Shown here piece after piece: positions 37,201 through 46,055 of a stretch of DNA of 64,000 nt; the stretch's first letter is position 1, and every line of letters begins with the position of its first letter. The notes under the pieces are model-generated. The model was not told where the DNA came from, did no database searches, and worked only from the letters and a program-made list of their open reading frames with translations. The DNA comes from Streptomyces sp. NRRL F-2580 (GTDB taxonomy: Bacteria > Actinomycetota > Actinomycetes > Streptomycetales > Streptomycetaceae): NCBI RefSeq assembly GCF_000720115.1, contig NZ_JOIR01000035.1:62001-126000 (forward strand), read 5' to 3'. Position numbers and translations under genes: made by a program.

Positions 37201-37591
37201 CGGCGAGCAGTTGTACGTGCTCCCGGCCGAGCGCGGCGAGCAGCGTCAGGTCGGCGTCGTGGCCCGAAGCGGCCGCACCGGGCAGTCCGTAGGAACGGCT
37301 GCGGGCCACGCTCTCGGTGGTGACCGGAAGCCGCCCGAACACCTCGTCCGCGTAGGCCCGGAGGGACTCGTCGTCCTTGGCGCGGGAGGAGGCCGGGTGG
37401 CCGCTGGTGACCACGACGGTGGTCCGGGCCTGCTCCGAGCCGGTCAGGGCCTGCCGGAGCCCCTCCTCCTCCACGCCACGGGTGAATGCCGTCAGCGCGG
37501 TCAGAGCGGTCGCGGTGATCAGTACGGTGAGCAGTACGGCGACGGCGAGCGGCCATCGCCCGCGCAGCCGGCGCACGACGAAGCCGAGCAC
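34265..37591 (-). CDS. FtsX-like ABC permease (first of two)
   Basis: GTG at 37591 follows GGGGGAGGG and begins LGFVVRRLRGRWPLAVAV. The product is 1108 residues, large for the family. It has an N-terminal helix, an extracellular domain, a mid cluster of helices including TLMVGALQLAVLSTAALLLV and LLTARGASRRRLGALGAAES (coupling helix), another long extracellular domain rich in alanine and glycine, and three C-terminal helices with FSVLLALGTPRRSLALAAAA. The duplicated layout is typical of actinomycete drug- or lipoprotein-type FtsX permeases. It is the first gene of the operon; a second ATPase starts 219 bp away in the other direction. Confidence 0.85.
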   Translation of the reverse strand: MLGFVVRRLRGRWPLAVAVLLTVLITATALTALTAFTRGVEEEGLRQALTGSEQARTTVVVTSGHPASSRAKDDESLRAYADEVFGRLPVTTESVARSRSYGLPGAAASGHDADLTLLAALGREHVQLLAGQWPAPVTANGTGTPAAPMQVAVPRAALARLGLTESALPAPVRLDDRFDGAALTVLVTGVYRASDPDAGYWRLDPLGGREIQSGSLATYGPLLVDDSAFTTGGLLQNYRLTLLTPDLGTIRASEAEAVRTAAKPAADGLERTTSLRAATELPKLLTELDSGMLVARSTLMVGALQLAVLSTAALLLVSHILTVRQEPERVLLTARGASRRRLGALGAAESLLLALPAAVLAPLLTPPLLRLFGRFGPLAQVHLEIPDTWLVWPVAAGCALACVLLTTLPSVLRGASAAVLRRAGGRQALVTGAARSGLDLAVIVLAVLGYQQLSQYGGTDAQVPDAPADGGLGIDPVLVAAPTLALCGGTLLVLRLLPFAARAGGRLAARGRSLGPALFGWQLARRPGRATGPVLLLVLAVSSGILALGQHTAWSESQRDQADFTTAGGLRISGSTMAPMGQAGRYGALPGADRLIPVVRRTQPLPGGGTTDVLAVDAAKVAEGVPLRADLRGGHGMRELFAPLAAQGPDAPAGSAATGAAAAAPGQAPGVALPGSPRRIELGVTVRSAGTSWAAVSLLLRDRFGATHGTPSVTLPTGGDATLAFPLDALTGAPIGSAAAPLTLAAIRLSYAGDEGPAGDGSELTLRRIGVSDTADGTATAVAAPGAAATGGWRSAPPQGPRSLRAPALSPLPAGSTDHLQVRFWGGVGTEKGVSAVLFPAPAAAAPAAVPAVATTGYLRAISASVGATVPVTLDGATVPMRITAAVDSLPVVGRSGLAVDLRTLGRFLVESAGQLPAPPTEWWLPPASAADPVPARAATALREGSRTERVELREEIAARLLEDPLSAGPQSALAALAAACAVLAAIGFATSSAAERRVRGREFSVLLALGTPRRSLALAAAAEGGVLIAVGTAVGTGLGVALDHLMAPLVVLTPAAGRPFPPVRVDLPFWQTLLTAAAIAAVPLLSALLSGPRGRDIAARLRPVEEM

Positions 37592-37809
37592 GTGTTGAAT
37601 TCCCTCCCCCGTCCGGACCTTCGGCACCGGATAGCGGACGATGCTGTCAGATTCGAGCCAGAGAGGGAAGGGGCTTGCGTGATGGGTGCGGCAGATGCGC
37701 AAATGCGATCAGAAAGCTGCAACGAGAGCGGGTGCGGGTGCGGGTGCGGACCGACGGGCCGGGCGCTCCACGCGAACGATGCGGACAACTCGACGGGGGA
37801 GTACAGGCG

Positions 37810-38601
37810 ATGAGCGACAACCACCAGGAACCGGTGACGGCTGCGGTACCGGCGGCCCGGGAAGGCACCACCACTCCGATCGTGGTGGTGGACGACCTGC
37901 ACCACAGCTTCGGCAGCGGACCCCAGGCCGTCCACGCCCTGCGCGGCGTGTCCTTCGAGGTCCGCCGCGGCGAACTCACCGCCCTCAGGGGCCGGTCGGG
38001 CTCCGGCAAGACCACCCTGCTCAACCTCGTCGGCGGCCTCGACGCCCCCACCAGCGGCCGGATCACCCTCGACGGCACCGATCTGGCGTCCCTCGACGAG
38101 GCGGACCTGCTCGCCCTGCGCCGCGACCGCATCGGCTTCGTCTTCCAGTCCTTCGGCCTGATCCCCGTCCTCACCGCCGCCGAGAACGTCGGCGTCCCGA
38201 TGCGACTGCGCCGGATGCCCGCCAAGGAGCGCGAGGAGCGCGCCCGTACCCTGCTCGCCCTCGTCGGCCTCGCGGACCACGCCGAGCAGCGCCCCGGCGA
38301 ACTCTCCGGCGGCCAGCAGCAGCGCGTCGCGGTGGCCCGCGCGCTGGCCAACGAGCCGGACCTGATCATCGCGGACGAACCCACGGGTCAGCTCGACTCG
38401 GAGACGGGCCGGTCGATCATGGAACTGTTGCGTGCGGTCGTGCGCAGCGAGTCGGTCACCATCCTCGTCGCCACCCACGACCCGAACCTGATCGAACTCG
38501 CCGACCGGGTCGTGGAACTGCGCGACGGCCGTGTCGTCGTCGGGCCCGGCGCGGGCGAGGCGCCCGAGGCGGCCGAGGCGGCCGAGGCGGTCAGCCGGTG
38601 A
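37810..38601 (+). CDS. ABC transporter ATPase (MacB/LolD type), divergent from the permeases
   Basis: ATG at 37810; 263 residues. Walker A is GRSGSGKTT, with [10 protein letters not shown], signature LSGGQQQR, Walker [13 protein letters not shown] and [13 protein letters not shown]. The first residue of Walker A context (LRGRSG) is unusual but allowed. It belongs to the same subgroup as the ATPase at 30412 but has no extra tail, ending in an alanine-rich stretch. Position suggests that it and the other ATPase form a heterodimer for the two permeases, which is inference. Confidence 0.88.
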   Translation: MSDNHQEPVTAAVPAAREGTTTPIVVVDDLHHSFGSGPQAVHALRGVSFEVRRGELTALRGRSGSGKTTLLNLVGGLDAPTSGRITLDGTDLASLDEADLLALRRDRIGFVFQSFGLIPVLTAAENVGVPMRLRRMPAKEREERARTLLALVGLADHAEQRPGELSGGQQQRVAVARALANEPDLIIADEPTGQLDSETGRSIMELLRAVVRSESVTILVATHDPNLIELADRVVELRDGRVVVGPGAGEAPEAAEAAEAVSR

Positions 38602-38608
38602 TGGTGAC

Positions 38609-38870
38609 TCAGGGCAGACCCATGCCGGCGTTCCCGCGGAAGCCTTCCGCGCAGATCCGGGTGCCCGCGGGGAAGTGCCGCTGTGGGTACGCCTGGACCC
38701 GGTAGGTCCTGAACTCGGCGACGTCCTCGACCTTGGTGTGGTTGGTTGCACCACTTGCCGTCCGCCACTGCGGACGGTCCCGTGGCGGTGACGCAGCCGA
38801 GCGCCGCCGCGGCTGTTCCGACTCCCGCGGCGAGCTTCTTGGTGATGGAGTGCGTGGCAGACGACCTCAC
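38609..38870 (-). pseudogene. Small secreted protein with a 1-bp frameshift
   Basis: GTG at 38870 reads a signal peptide (THSITKKLAAGVGTAAAALG, then AVADGKWCN). After an apparent extra C the mature sense continues in another frame as NHTKVEDVAEFRTYRVQAY then FPAGTRICAEGFRGNAG to TGA at 38609. Two cysteines could pair. One base restores the whole 86-residue protein, so a sequencing error is possible. The family is unknown. Confidence 0.45.
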
Positions 38871-38893
38871 GCGTTCTTCCCAGGCCGTCCTGG

Positions 38894-39208
38894 TCAGGTC
38901 GCGTGGAGGTCGAGGGTCCGGCCGTCGGGGTCCGTGAGGAGATGTCGGCCGGGCGTGAGCGGTGGGGTCGCGGCGGCGCCGGTGAGGGCGAGTCCCAGGC
39001 GGAGGGCGCCGGTCTCGCGGTCGGGGCGCGCGGGGTAGATCTCGAGGACCGCGCCGTCCGCCAGCGTGGCCGCGTAGTGGAGGGGGCCACGCCCGTGCTG
39101 CTCGCTCGCGAAGCGCAGACCCAGGTCCTCGTAGAAGCGCCGGCACTCCTCGAGCCGGGGCGAGTAGAGGACCAGGAGGGTCGCGCGGATGCCGATCGGG
39201 TCGCTCAC
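38894..39208 (-). CDS. VOC-family (glyoxalase/bleomycin-resistance-like) protein
   Basis: GTG at 39208 follows AGGAGCCCC. The 104-residue product is a single VOC domain: LLVLYSPRLEECRRFYEDLG, GPLHYAATLADGAVLEIYPA and a C-terminal LLTDPDGRTLDLH. Metal-ligand positions are partly kept (E in LEIYP). The role could be a lyase, dioxygenase or drug-binding protein; it cannot be told. Confidence 0.8.
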   Translation of the reverse strand: MSDPIGIRATLLVLYSPRLEECRRFYEDLGLRFASEQHGRGPLHYAATLADGAVLEIYPARPDRETGALRLGLALTGAAATPPLTPGRHLLTDPDGRTLDLHAT

Positions 39209-39490
39209 GGGGCTCCTGAGGGTCCTGGCGTCGAGGGGAATCGGCTTCGGGCTGATGCGGCAAGAGCCGTACGGACGGGGCGCGTTGTCGGTCCGGCGGC
39301 GCTGCCGTGGGTGCGATGTCCGAGCCTTGCCAGCATAGTTACCGCTCGGAGCCTCAGGCGCCCGAGGGTTCGTCCCGCGGTGCCCGCCCGGCCCGGCGAC
39401 AAGGCCGCAGCCGGTTCAACTGCCGTTCACGCACCGCTCGCCGGGCCTCTCTACCCTCCTCCTGTCCTTCACCCGACCGAGGGGAATCCG

Positions 39491-40516
39491 GTGTCCTTCG
39501 CCCTTTCCGTCCGCACGGCCGCCCTGCCCGCCGCCGTCCTGGCCACACTGGCCCTGCCGGCCGCTTCGGCCCACGCCGCGGCCGTATCCGTCACGGCCAC
39601 CGTGGAGACCACCCCGGTCTCGCACGGCGGCGACGCCGCCGACGACCCCGCCATCTGGGTCCACCCGACCGACCCCGCCAAATCGGTGGTCGTCGCCACG
39701 GACAAGAAGGGCGCGCTGGAGGTCTACGACATGACCGGCGCCCGCATCCAGCGGATCACCGGCGACTACGGCAACAACGTCGACCTGCGCGGCAACATCG
39801 TGGTCTCGGCGGACGACGAGGCCGCCGACGGCAACGGCGCCATGCACATCTACCGCATCGACCCCGCGACCCGCCAGCTCAAGCGGCTGAAGGACGTGCC
39901 CACCGAGGTCACCGCGCACGGCATCTGCCTCTACACCTCCCCGGCCTCGGGCAAGCTCTACGCCTTCCCCAACTCCACCTCCGGCCGCGTCGAGCAGTGG
40001 GAACTCGCCGTCAAGGGCGACTCCGTGACGGCGACCTCCGTCCGCCTGTGGGACGCGGGCTCCGCGGTCGAGGGCTGCTACGCCGACGAGACCACCGGCA
40101 AGCTCTACCTCGGAGAAGAGGACGTCGGCGTCTGGGTGTACGGAGCCGAGCCCACCGCCGGCACCAGCCGCACCAAGCTCGACTCCACCGGCTCCGGCGG
40201 CCACATCACCGCCGACACCGAGGGCGTCACCGCCGCCGGGAACCGCATCTACGTGTCCTCCCAGGGCAGCAACGACTTCACCGTGTACGACCGCACCACC
40301 CGCGCCTACCTCGGCCGCTTCTCCGTCTCCAACGGCACCGCGGCCGACGACTGCGAGGACACCGACGGCATCGACGCCACCGCGGCCAACCTCGGGCCCG
40401 CCTTCCCCGAGGGCGTCTTCATCTGCCAGGACGGCTCCAACGGCGCCCCCGGCACCAGCGGCAACCAGAACTTCAAGTTCGTCCCGCTCCAGCGCATCAC
40501 CGCCCAGTTCGGCTGA
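39491..40516 (+). CDS. Secreted beta-propeller phytase
   Basis: GTG at 39491 follows GAGGGG. The 341-residue product has a signal peptide (TAALPAAVLATLALPAASA, cleavage near AHA) and the propeller motifs of Bacillus-type phytases: DDPAIWVHPTDPAKS, VVVATDKKGALEVYD, NNVDLR, HGICLYTSPASGKLYAF and GCYADETTGKLYLGEED with DTEGVT. These bind the calcium ions used to release phosphate from phytate or other inositol phosphates. The length fits the family, and a strong terminator follows. It probably answers to phosphate limitation, though I did not identify a PHO box. Confidence 0.9.
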   Translation: MSFALSVRTAALPAAVLATLALPAASAHAAAVSVTATVETTPVSHGGDAADDPAIWVHPTDPAKSVVVATDKKGALEVYDMTGARIQRITGDYGNNVDLRGNIVVSADDEAADGNGAMHIYRIDPATRQLKRLKDVPTEVTAHGICLYTSPASGKLYAFPNSTSGRVEQWELAVKGDSVTATSVRLWDAGSAVEGCYADETTGKLYLGEEDVGVWVYGAEPTAGTSRTKLDSTGSGGHITADTEGVTAAGNRIYVSSQGSNDFTVYDRTTRAYLGRFSVSNGTAADDCEDTDGIDATAANLGPAFPEGVFICQDGSNGAPGTSGNQNFKFVPLQRITAQFG

Positions 40517-40523
40517 TCGCCCC

Positions 40524-40549
40524 GGGCGCCGGCGGTCCCGCCGGCGCCC
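40524..40549. terminator. Hairpin between phytase and metI
   Basis: GGGCGCCGGC and GCCGGCGCCC form a perfect 10-bp stem around GGTCCC between convergent genes. Confidence 0.65.
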
Positions 40550-40574
40550 TTCCGGGCCGTGCCCGCGCAGGGTG

Positions 40575-41237
40575 TCAGCGGCGGAGCACCTTGCGGGACA
40601 CCACGTTGCCGAGCAGCTGCGCCGACTGGACCAGCGCGATCAGCACGAGCACCGTCACCACCATCACCGAGGTGTCGAAACGCAGGTAGCCGTAGGTCAT
40701 CGCCAGGTTGCCGACGCCTCCTCCGCCGACCGTGCCGGCCACCGCCGAGAAGTCGATCAGCGCGACGAGCATGAAGGTCAGGCCGAGCACGAGCGGTCCG
40801 AGGGCCTCGGGGACGAGGACCGTGAGCAGGATCCGCAGCGGGCTCGCGCCCATGGAGCGCGCCGCCTCGATCACACCGGGTTCGACGGACAGCAGGTTGG
40901 ACTCCACGATGCGGGCCACCCCGAACGTCGCGACGACCGTCATCGGGAAGATCGCGGCGTTCGTCCCGATCATCGTGCCGACCACCCCGCGCGTGACGGG
41001 GGCGAGCGCGACGATCGCGATGATGAAGGGGACGGGCCGGATGATGTTGATGAGCAGGCCCAGGACCGTGTGCACGATCCGGTTGGGCAGGACGCCGCCC
41101 TTGCGGGTGGCGTACAGGGTGAGCCCCACCGCCAGTCCGCTGACGGTCGACAGTGCCAGGGTGATGAGCACCATGTAGACGGTCTCGCCGGTGGCGTCGA
41201 GGACCTTGGGCCAGAACGTGCTCCAGTCGGCCTTCAC
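40575..41237 (-). CDS. metI: Methionine ABC transporter permease
   Basis: GTG at 41237 overlaps the metN stop (GTGA). The 220-residue product has five to six helices and the MetI coupling motif EAARSMGASPLRILLTVLVP, plus RPVPFIIAIVALAPVTRGVVG and GGGGVGNLAMTYGY, all well conserved in D/L-methionine permeases. It forms the membrane channel of the MetNIQ importer. Confidence 0.93.
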   Translation of the reverse strand: MKADWSTFWPKVLDATGETVYMVLITLALSTVSGLAVGLTLYATRKGGVLPNRIVHTVLGLLINIIRPVPFIIAIVALAPVTRGVVGTMIGTNAAIFPMTVVATFGVARIVESNLLSVEPGVIEAARSMGASPLRILLTVLVPEALGPLVLGLTFMLVALIDFSAVAGTVGGGGVGNLAMTYGYLRFDTSVMVVTVLVLIALVQSAQLLGNVVSRKVLRR

Positions 41238-42250
41238 CGGGCACCCGCTTCCGCGAGGTACGGGACGCAGAGCGCGGCGGCGACGGCGTCGACCGCGGCC
41301 GCTTCACCGCGCAGTTCCAGGGTCACGCTGCCCAGGGGACGTCCCCGTACCTCGGCGATGCCTCCGTGGACGAACGTGAACTCGACGCCGTGGACGTGCA
41401 GGAGCTCCGACAGGCCGTCCAGGGAGGCGCTGCCGTCGGCGACGGGCAGCGTGATCAGCCGGCCGGGGTGGCGGGCGCGCAGCCGTTCCAGGAGTGCTTC
41501 GTCCGGCTCGCTGTGGCGGGCGGAGCGGACGAAGGCGGAGGTTGTCGCGTGGCGGGGCCGCGCGAAGACCTCGTACACCTCGCCGCTCTCGACGACCTTG
41601 CCGTCCTCCATGACCGCGACGCGGTCGCACAGGGTCCGTACGACCTCCATCTCGTGGGTGATGAGGAGGATCGTGACGCCCAGCTCGCGGTTGACGCGGC
41701 TCAGCAGGGCCAGCACCTCGCCCGTGGTCTGCGGGTCGAGGGCGGAGGTCGCCTCGTCGCACAGGAGGACCTTCGGACGGGTGGCGAGCGCGCGGGCGAT
41801 GCCGACGCGCTGGCGCTGGCCGCCCGAGAGCTGCTCCGGGTAGCGCTTTCCGTGCCCGGCGAGGCCGACGAACTCCAGCGTCTCCTCGGCGCGGGCCTGG
41901 GCCGCCGCGCGGTCCATTCCGGCGAGGCGCAGCGGGTAGAGCACGTTGCCCAGGACGGTGCGCGAGCGGAAGAGGTTGAACTGCTGGAAGATCATGCCGA
42001 TGTCGCGCCGGACGGGGCGCAGACGGCGCTCGCCGAGGGCGGAGAGGTCCTGCCCGTCGAGCAGGACGCTGCCCGAGGTCGGCTCCTCCAGGCCGTTGAC
42101 CAGGCGCAGCAGGGTGGACTTGCCCGCACCGCTGTGGCCGACGACCCCGAACACGGTGCCCGCCTCTACGGAGAGGGTGACTCCGTCGACGGCGCGCGCC
42201 CCGCCCGGGAACTCCTTGCGGACGTCGCGCAGTTCCACGGCTGCGGTCAT
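41234..42250 (-). CDS. metN: Methionine ABC transporter ATPase
   Basis: ATG at 42250 overlaps the metQ stop (ATGA). The 338-residue product has GHSGAGKST (Walker A), FNLFRSRTVLGNVLYPL, LSGGQRQRVGIARAL and VLLCDEATSALDP. The C-terminal 80 residues (LITLPVADGSASLDGLSEL, VEFTFVHGGIAEVRGRPLG) form the NIL domain that binds methionine and inhibits transport when the amino acid is plentiful. Confidence 0.93.
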   Translation of the reverse strand: MTAAVELRDVRKEFPGGARAVDGVTLSVEAGTVFGVVGHSGAGKSTLLRLVNGLEEPTSGSVLLDGQDLSALGERRLRPVRRDIGMIFQQFNLFRSRTVLGNVLYPLRLAGMDRAAAQARAEETLEFVGLAGHGKRYPEQLSGGQRQRVGIARALATRPKVLLCDEATSALDPQTTGEVLALLSRVNRELGVTILLITHEMEVVRTLCDRVAVMEDGKVVESGEVYEVFARPRHATTSAFVRSARHSEPDEALLERLRARHPGRLITLPVADGSASLDGLSELLHVHGVEFTFVHGGIAEVRGRPLGSVTLELRGEAAAVDAVAAALCVPYLAEAGAR

Positions 42251-43137
42251 CGCTTCAGCTGCTTCTGGATGCGGGCGACCTCGGCCTGGAGGTCGGCGGC
42301 GGGAAGCTCGACGTGGTGCGCGGTGCCGTTGCTGGTGCGGCGGACCTCGTCCTGTACGGCCTGGGAGGCGTACAGCTCGACGATCTTCCGGTAGTCCGCG
42401 TTGTCCTTCTGGTTCGAGCGGGCCGCGATGACGTTCAGGTACGGGACGGACTGCGGGGCGGCGGGGTCGTCCTTGAACAGCGCGGTGTCGGCGGCTATGC
42501 CGGCGAGCTCGGCGACGCCGTCGTTGATGATCGCGGCGTCCGTGTCCTTGAGGGTACGGGGGGTCTGCTGGGCGTTGACCGGCGTGAGCTTGACGTGCTT
42601 GGGGTTGGCGGTGATGTCGTCGGGCGTGGCGAAGAGCCCGGCGTCCTTCCGCAGCTCGATGAGCTTCGCCTGCTCCAGTACGCGCAGTCCGCGGCCCTGG
42701 TTGGCGGGGTCGTTGGGCAGGGCGATCTCGGCCCGGGCGGGAAGGTCCGCGAGCTGCTTGTGCTTGCCGGAGTAGAGACCGAGGGGGACCACGGTGGTCG
42801 CGGCGATGGGGGCGATGTCGGTCTTGTTCTCGGCGTTCGACTGCGCGAGGAAGACCAGGTGCTGGAAGGCGTTGAGCTCGATGTCGCCCGCGCTGAGGGC
42901 CTTGTTGGGCAGCGAGTAGTCGTCGAACACGACCGTCTCCACGGTCAGGCCCTCCTTCTTGGCCTCCTTGGCGAGGACGTCCCATTCCGGGGAATCGCCG
43001 GAGACGCCGACCCGGATGCGGTGGGCGTCCCCGCCGCCGACGCCGCAGCCGGACACGAGGAGCGCGAGGGCGGTGGCGGTGGATGCGGCGAGCAGGGTAC
43101 GCCGGCGCGGGAGTGCAGAAATCATTGTGTGATCCAT
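42247..43137 (-). CDS. metQ: Methionine-binding lipoprotein
   Basis: ATG at 43137 (or 43125); neither start has a strong binding site. The 296-residue product has a lipobox (LALLVSGC) and the NlpA/MetQ domain: RVGVSGDSPEWDVLAKEA, VFDDYSLPNKALSAGDIELN then AFQHLVFL, ALPNDPANQGRGLRVLEQA and LPAADLQAEVARIQKQL. It captures methionine outside the cell and delivers it to MetNI. It is the first gene of the operon. I could not recognise a SAM riboswitch in its 5' region. Confidence 0.92.
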   Translation of the reverse strand: MDHTMISALPRRRTLLAASTATALALLVSGCGVGGGDAHRIRVGVSGDSPEWDVLAKEAKKEGLTVETVVFDDYSLPNKALSAGDIELNAFQHLVFLAQSNAENKTDIAPIAATTVVPLGLYSGKHKQLADLPARAEIALPNDPANQGRGLRVLEQAKLIELRKDAGLFATPDDITANPKHVKLTPVNAQQTPRTLKDTDAAIINDGVAELAGIAADTALFKDDPAAPQSVPYLNVIAARSNQKDNADYRKIVELYASQAVQDEVRRTSNGTAHHVELPAADLQAEVARIQKQLKR

Positions 43138-43289
43138 GTGCAGAGGAAGAGTCGAACGAGCGATGAATGGATCGTAGATCGAACTCGTCTCGCGCCCTTC
43201 GAATGCGAGGTTCTATTCATGAATCTGCAATGAATGGAAGGGTGTCGGTGGGGTATCCGCAGGGCGGCTCGTGGAGCGCCCCGACGAGC

Positions 43290-43700
43290 CCCCCGCGTCA
43301 TCGCCGTCCTGCGCGACGGCGACCGCACGAAGGTCTACCGGGCGGGGGTGGCCGACGTGGAGAGCGGCCGGCTCGGAGCGCACCCGCCGGCAGCAGTTCA
43401 CCTTCATCCCCGGCGCACTGTCCCAGCCCCCCGGCCTTGGCCGCACCGAGGCGGGCCTGGCCGTCTACCGCTACACCACGGCTGCGGAACGGTCTACGGC
43501 CACACCGGCAACACGCCCGGCTACACACAGTTGGCGGCGGCCACGGCCGACGGTCGGCGCTCACTGACCTTCTCGATCAGCACGCAGACCTCCCTGGACG
43601 TCAACCCCGACCTGCTCGCACAGGTCTGCGAGGTCCAAGAGGACTTCGTCTGCGCCCTGCTGCGCGGCCGACCCCGGCGGCCGCGGAGACGGGGCCGGCC
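43290..43700 (+). pseudogene. Serine hydrolase (beta-lactamase-like) remnant with internal deletion
   Basis: RVIAVLRDGDRTKVYRAGVA with DVESGRLGA matches the N-terminus of class C-type secreted serine hydrolases. Further on, TVYGHTGNTPGYTQLAAAT then DGRRSLTFSISTQTS matches their C-terminal YGHxGxxPGY block in another frame. The SxxK catalytic region between them is gone. About 410 bp of relic remain. Confidence 0.6.
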
Positions 43701-43724
43701 GCGCGCGACCCCCCGCCCGCCCCG

Positions 43725-44258
43725 TCACTCCTCCCGCGCGGGCAGGCCGGCCAGGCCGGTGTCGCGCAGGATGCGTCCGACGGTGGCGTCGAGTCCGCTC
43801 GCCGCGCCGATGACCGTCTCGACCCCGCCGGGCAGCAGGTCGAGCGGCCGGTACCAGGAACACAGTTCGGCCTCGGAGACCTCGTCCGCGATCGGCTTCG
43901 TCGCGTGCCGGGCGAGCGTCACCTCGAACGGCACGTCCAGGTAGTAGCCGTGGGCCGGGCCGCGGTGATCGGCGCGCAGCCGGGCGAGCATGGCGCCGTA
44001 GTGGTCGGCGTAGAGGATGCCCTCGACGACCACGTGGTAGCCGGCGTCGAGGGAGTACCGCGCGACCGTGTCGATCAGGCCGATGTTCCCGCCGTCCGGT
44101 CGGTCGCGTTCGCGCAGGACGACACGGCGCATGGCGTCCTGGCCGACCAGGGCCAGGCCGCGGCCGAACCGTTCGCGCAGGCCGGCCGCGACCGATGACT
44201 TGCCCGAGGCGCTGTTCCCGCGCAGCACCACCAGCCGGGTGTCCGAGGTGCCCACCAT
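43725..44258 (-). CDS. P-loop kinase of the AAA/Zeta-like group
   Basis: ATG at 44258; 177 residues. RLVVLRGNSASGKSSVAAGL holds the Walker A motif, and ALVGQDAMRRVVLRERD and YHVVVEGILYADHYGAML follow the pattern of small-molecule or Zeta-type kinases. VPFEVTLARHATKP and ELCSWYRPLDLL give the lid region. It probably phosphorylates a small molecule such as an antibiotic or nucleotide sugar. No antitoxin gene is next to it, so a toxin role is not supported. Confidence 0.8.
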   Translation of the reverse strand: MVGTSDTRLVVLRGNSASGKSSVAAGLRERFGRGLALVGQDAMRRVVLRERDRPDGGNIGLIDTVARYSLDAGYHVVVEGILYADHYGAMLARLRADHRGPAHGYYLDVPFEVTLARHATKPIADEVSEAELCSWYRPLDLLPGGVETVIGAASGLDATVGRILRDTGLAGLPAREE

Positions 44259-44463
44259 CACCCGCGCAACGCTACCCGCCCGCGCCGCCGCGCACGGGCC
44301 GGTCGTCACGTTCCGCACCCGCCCGTTCACCCCGTTCTGTTCACCCGGAGCACTCCCGGGAAGGGGGCGTAACCTGGTCGAACCGCCACATAATGCGCGT
44401 ACGAGGAGCATGGTGCGCCGCCCGCGCCGCGCCCCCGCCGCGAGCGATCCAGGGAGGCGGCGC

Positions 44464-46038
44464 GTGACCGATCCGTTCGGCTTCCTGAGGATCCCCCGCG
44501 AGGCCGTCCCGGCCCGTCCCGTCGAGGAACGGCTGGGCGACTGGCGCGAGGTCTACGCCGGCCAGGCGTTGCTGCCGCTCGTCTCCCGGCAGGCCGACCG
44601 CTGCATGGACTGCGGCATCCCGTTCTGTCACACCGGCTGTCCCCTGGGAAACCTCATACCGGAGTGGAACGCGTACGCCGCCCACGGCGACTGGCGCGCG
44701 GCGTACGAGCGGCTCCACGCGACCAACAACTTCCCGGAGGTCACCGGCCGGCTCTGCCCGGCCCCCTGCGAGGACGCCTGCGTCCTCACGATCAACGCCG
44801 ACCCGGTGACCATCAAGAACGTCGAGCAGGCGATCGCGGACGAGGGCCTGCGGCGCGGCTACCTCATCCCGAGGCCGCCGGAGAGGCAGAGCGGCAAGAC
44901 GGTGGCCGTCATCGGTTCCGGACCGGCCGGACTCGCGGCGGCGCAGCAGCTGACCCGGGCCGGGCACTCCGTCACGGTCCACGAACGGGCCGACCGGATC
45001 GGCGGGCTGCTGCGCTACGGCATTCCCGAGTTCAAGATGGAGAAGATCCACCTGGACCGCCGGATCGAGCAGATGCGGGCCGAGGGCACGGTGTTCGTCA
45101 CGGGCGCGGACATCGGCGGCGCGACCGGCCCCGCGGCGGGCGCCGCGGTGCGCCCCGGCGCGGCAGAGGGCAGCGGCGGGGCGGCCGGCACCAGCGCCGC
45201 CGAGCTGCGCGACCGTTGCGACGCCGTCGTCGTCGCGATCGGTGCCGGCGAGCGTCGGGAACTACCGGTACCCGGCCGCGCACTGCGCGGCATCCACCAG
45301 GCCATGGAGTACCTGACCTGCGCCAACCGGGTGCAGGAGGGCGACTACGCCGTGTCGCCCGTCACCGCCGAGGGCCGGCACGTCGTCATCGTGGGCGGCG
45401 GCGACACCGGCTCCGACTGCCTCGGGACCGCCCTGCGGCAGGGCGCGATCTCCGTGGTCCAGCTCGACATCAACCCCGAGCCCGGCCCGGACCGGAGCGA
45501 GGGTGAGCCCTGGCCGGTGTACCCGAAGACGTACCGGATCTCCCACGCCCACGAGGAGGCGCGCGGGTGCGAGGGCCGCGATCCGCGGCTGTTCTCCTCC
45601 GCCACCCTGCGCTTCGAGGGGGACGCTTCGGGCCGGGTTCGGGCGCTGCACCTGACCGCCGTCGAGCCGGGGGCCCGCAGCCCCCTGGCCGGCACCGAGC
45701 ACGTCATACCGACCGGCCTGGTACTGCTGGCCCTCGGCTTCTCGGGCCCCGAGCGGGCCGGCGGCCTGCGCGAGCAGCTGGGGCTGGAGCTCGACGAGCG
45801 CGGCAACTTCGCGCGGGACGCAGGCTTCGCGGCGGGTGGCGCGAGGGCGCCGGGAGTGTTCGTCGCCGGCGACGCGGGCCGCGGCCAGTCGCTGGTGGTG
45901 TGGGCCATCGCCGAGGGCCGGGCGGTCGCCGCGGCCGTGGACCGCTACCTGACCGGCTCCACGTGCCTCCCGGCTCCGGTCGCCGCCCACGACCGGCCGA
46001 TGACGGCGCTAGGGCGCATGCGCTACGGGGAGTTCTAG
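44464..46038 (+). CDS. gltD: Glutamate synthase (NADPH) small subunit, orphan copy
   Basis: GTG at 44464 follows GGGAGGCGGC. The 524-residue product has the N-terminal 4Fe-4S ligands CMDCGIPFCHTGCPLGN (Cys47, 50, 55, 59), further cysteines in RLCPAPCEDACVL, the FAD site GSGPAGLAAAQQLTRAGH and the NADPH site VIVGGGDTGSDCLG. It transfers electrons from NADPH to the large subunit. An Ala/Gly-rich insertion (about residues 220-245) is longer than usual. No gltB is adjacent, so this is either a paralogue for another oxidoreductase or works with a distant gltB. Confidence 0.92.
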   Translation: MTDPFGFLRIPREAVPARPVEERLGDWREVYAGQALLPLVSRQADRCMDCGIPFCHTGCPLGNLIPEWNAYAAHGDWRAAYERLHATNNFPEVTGRLCPAPCEDACVLTINADPVTIKNVEQAIADEGLRRGYLIPRPPERQSGKTVAVIGSGPAGLAAAQQLTRAGHSVTVHERADRIGGLLRYGIPEFKMEKIHLDRRIEQMRAEGTVFVTGADIGGATGPAAGAAVRPGAAEGSGGAAGTSAAELRDRCDAVVVAIGAGERRELPVPGRALRGIHQAMEYLTCANRVQEGDYAVSPVTAEGRHVVIVGGGDTGSDCLGTALRQGAISVVQLDINPEPGPDRSEGEPWPVYPKTYRISHAHEEARGCEGRDPRLFSSATLRFEGDASGRVRALHLTAVEPGARSPLAGTEHVIPTGLVLLALGFSGPERAGGLREQLGLELDERGNFARDAGFAAGGARAPGVFVAGDAGRGQSLVVWAIAEGRAVAAAVDRYLTGSTCLPAPVAAHDRPMTALGRMRYGEF

Positions 46039-46055
46039 CGACGCGCACGCGGTAC

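Noticed and set aside
43138..43290. A SAM riboswitch upstream of metQ
   Set aside because: No S-box or SAM-IV core was recognised; only a short ATTCATGAAT palindrome (43215-43224) is visible.
43725..44258. A Zeta-type toxin of a toxin-antitoxin pair
   Set aside because: Only the P-loop kinase is present; no small antitoxin gene adjoins it, so a metabolic or resistance kinase is as likely.
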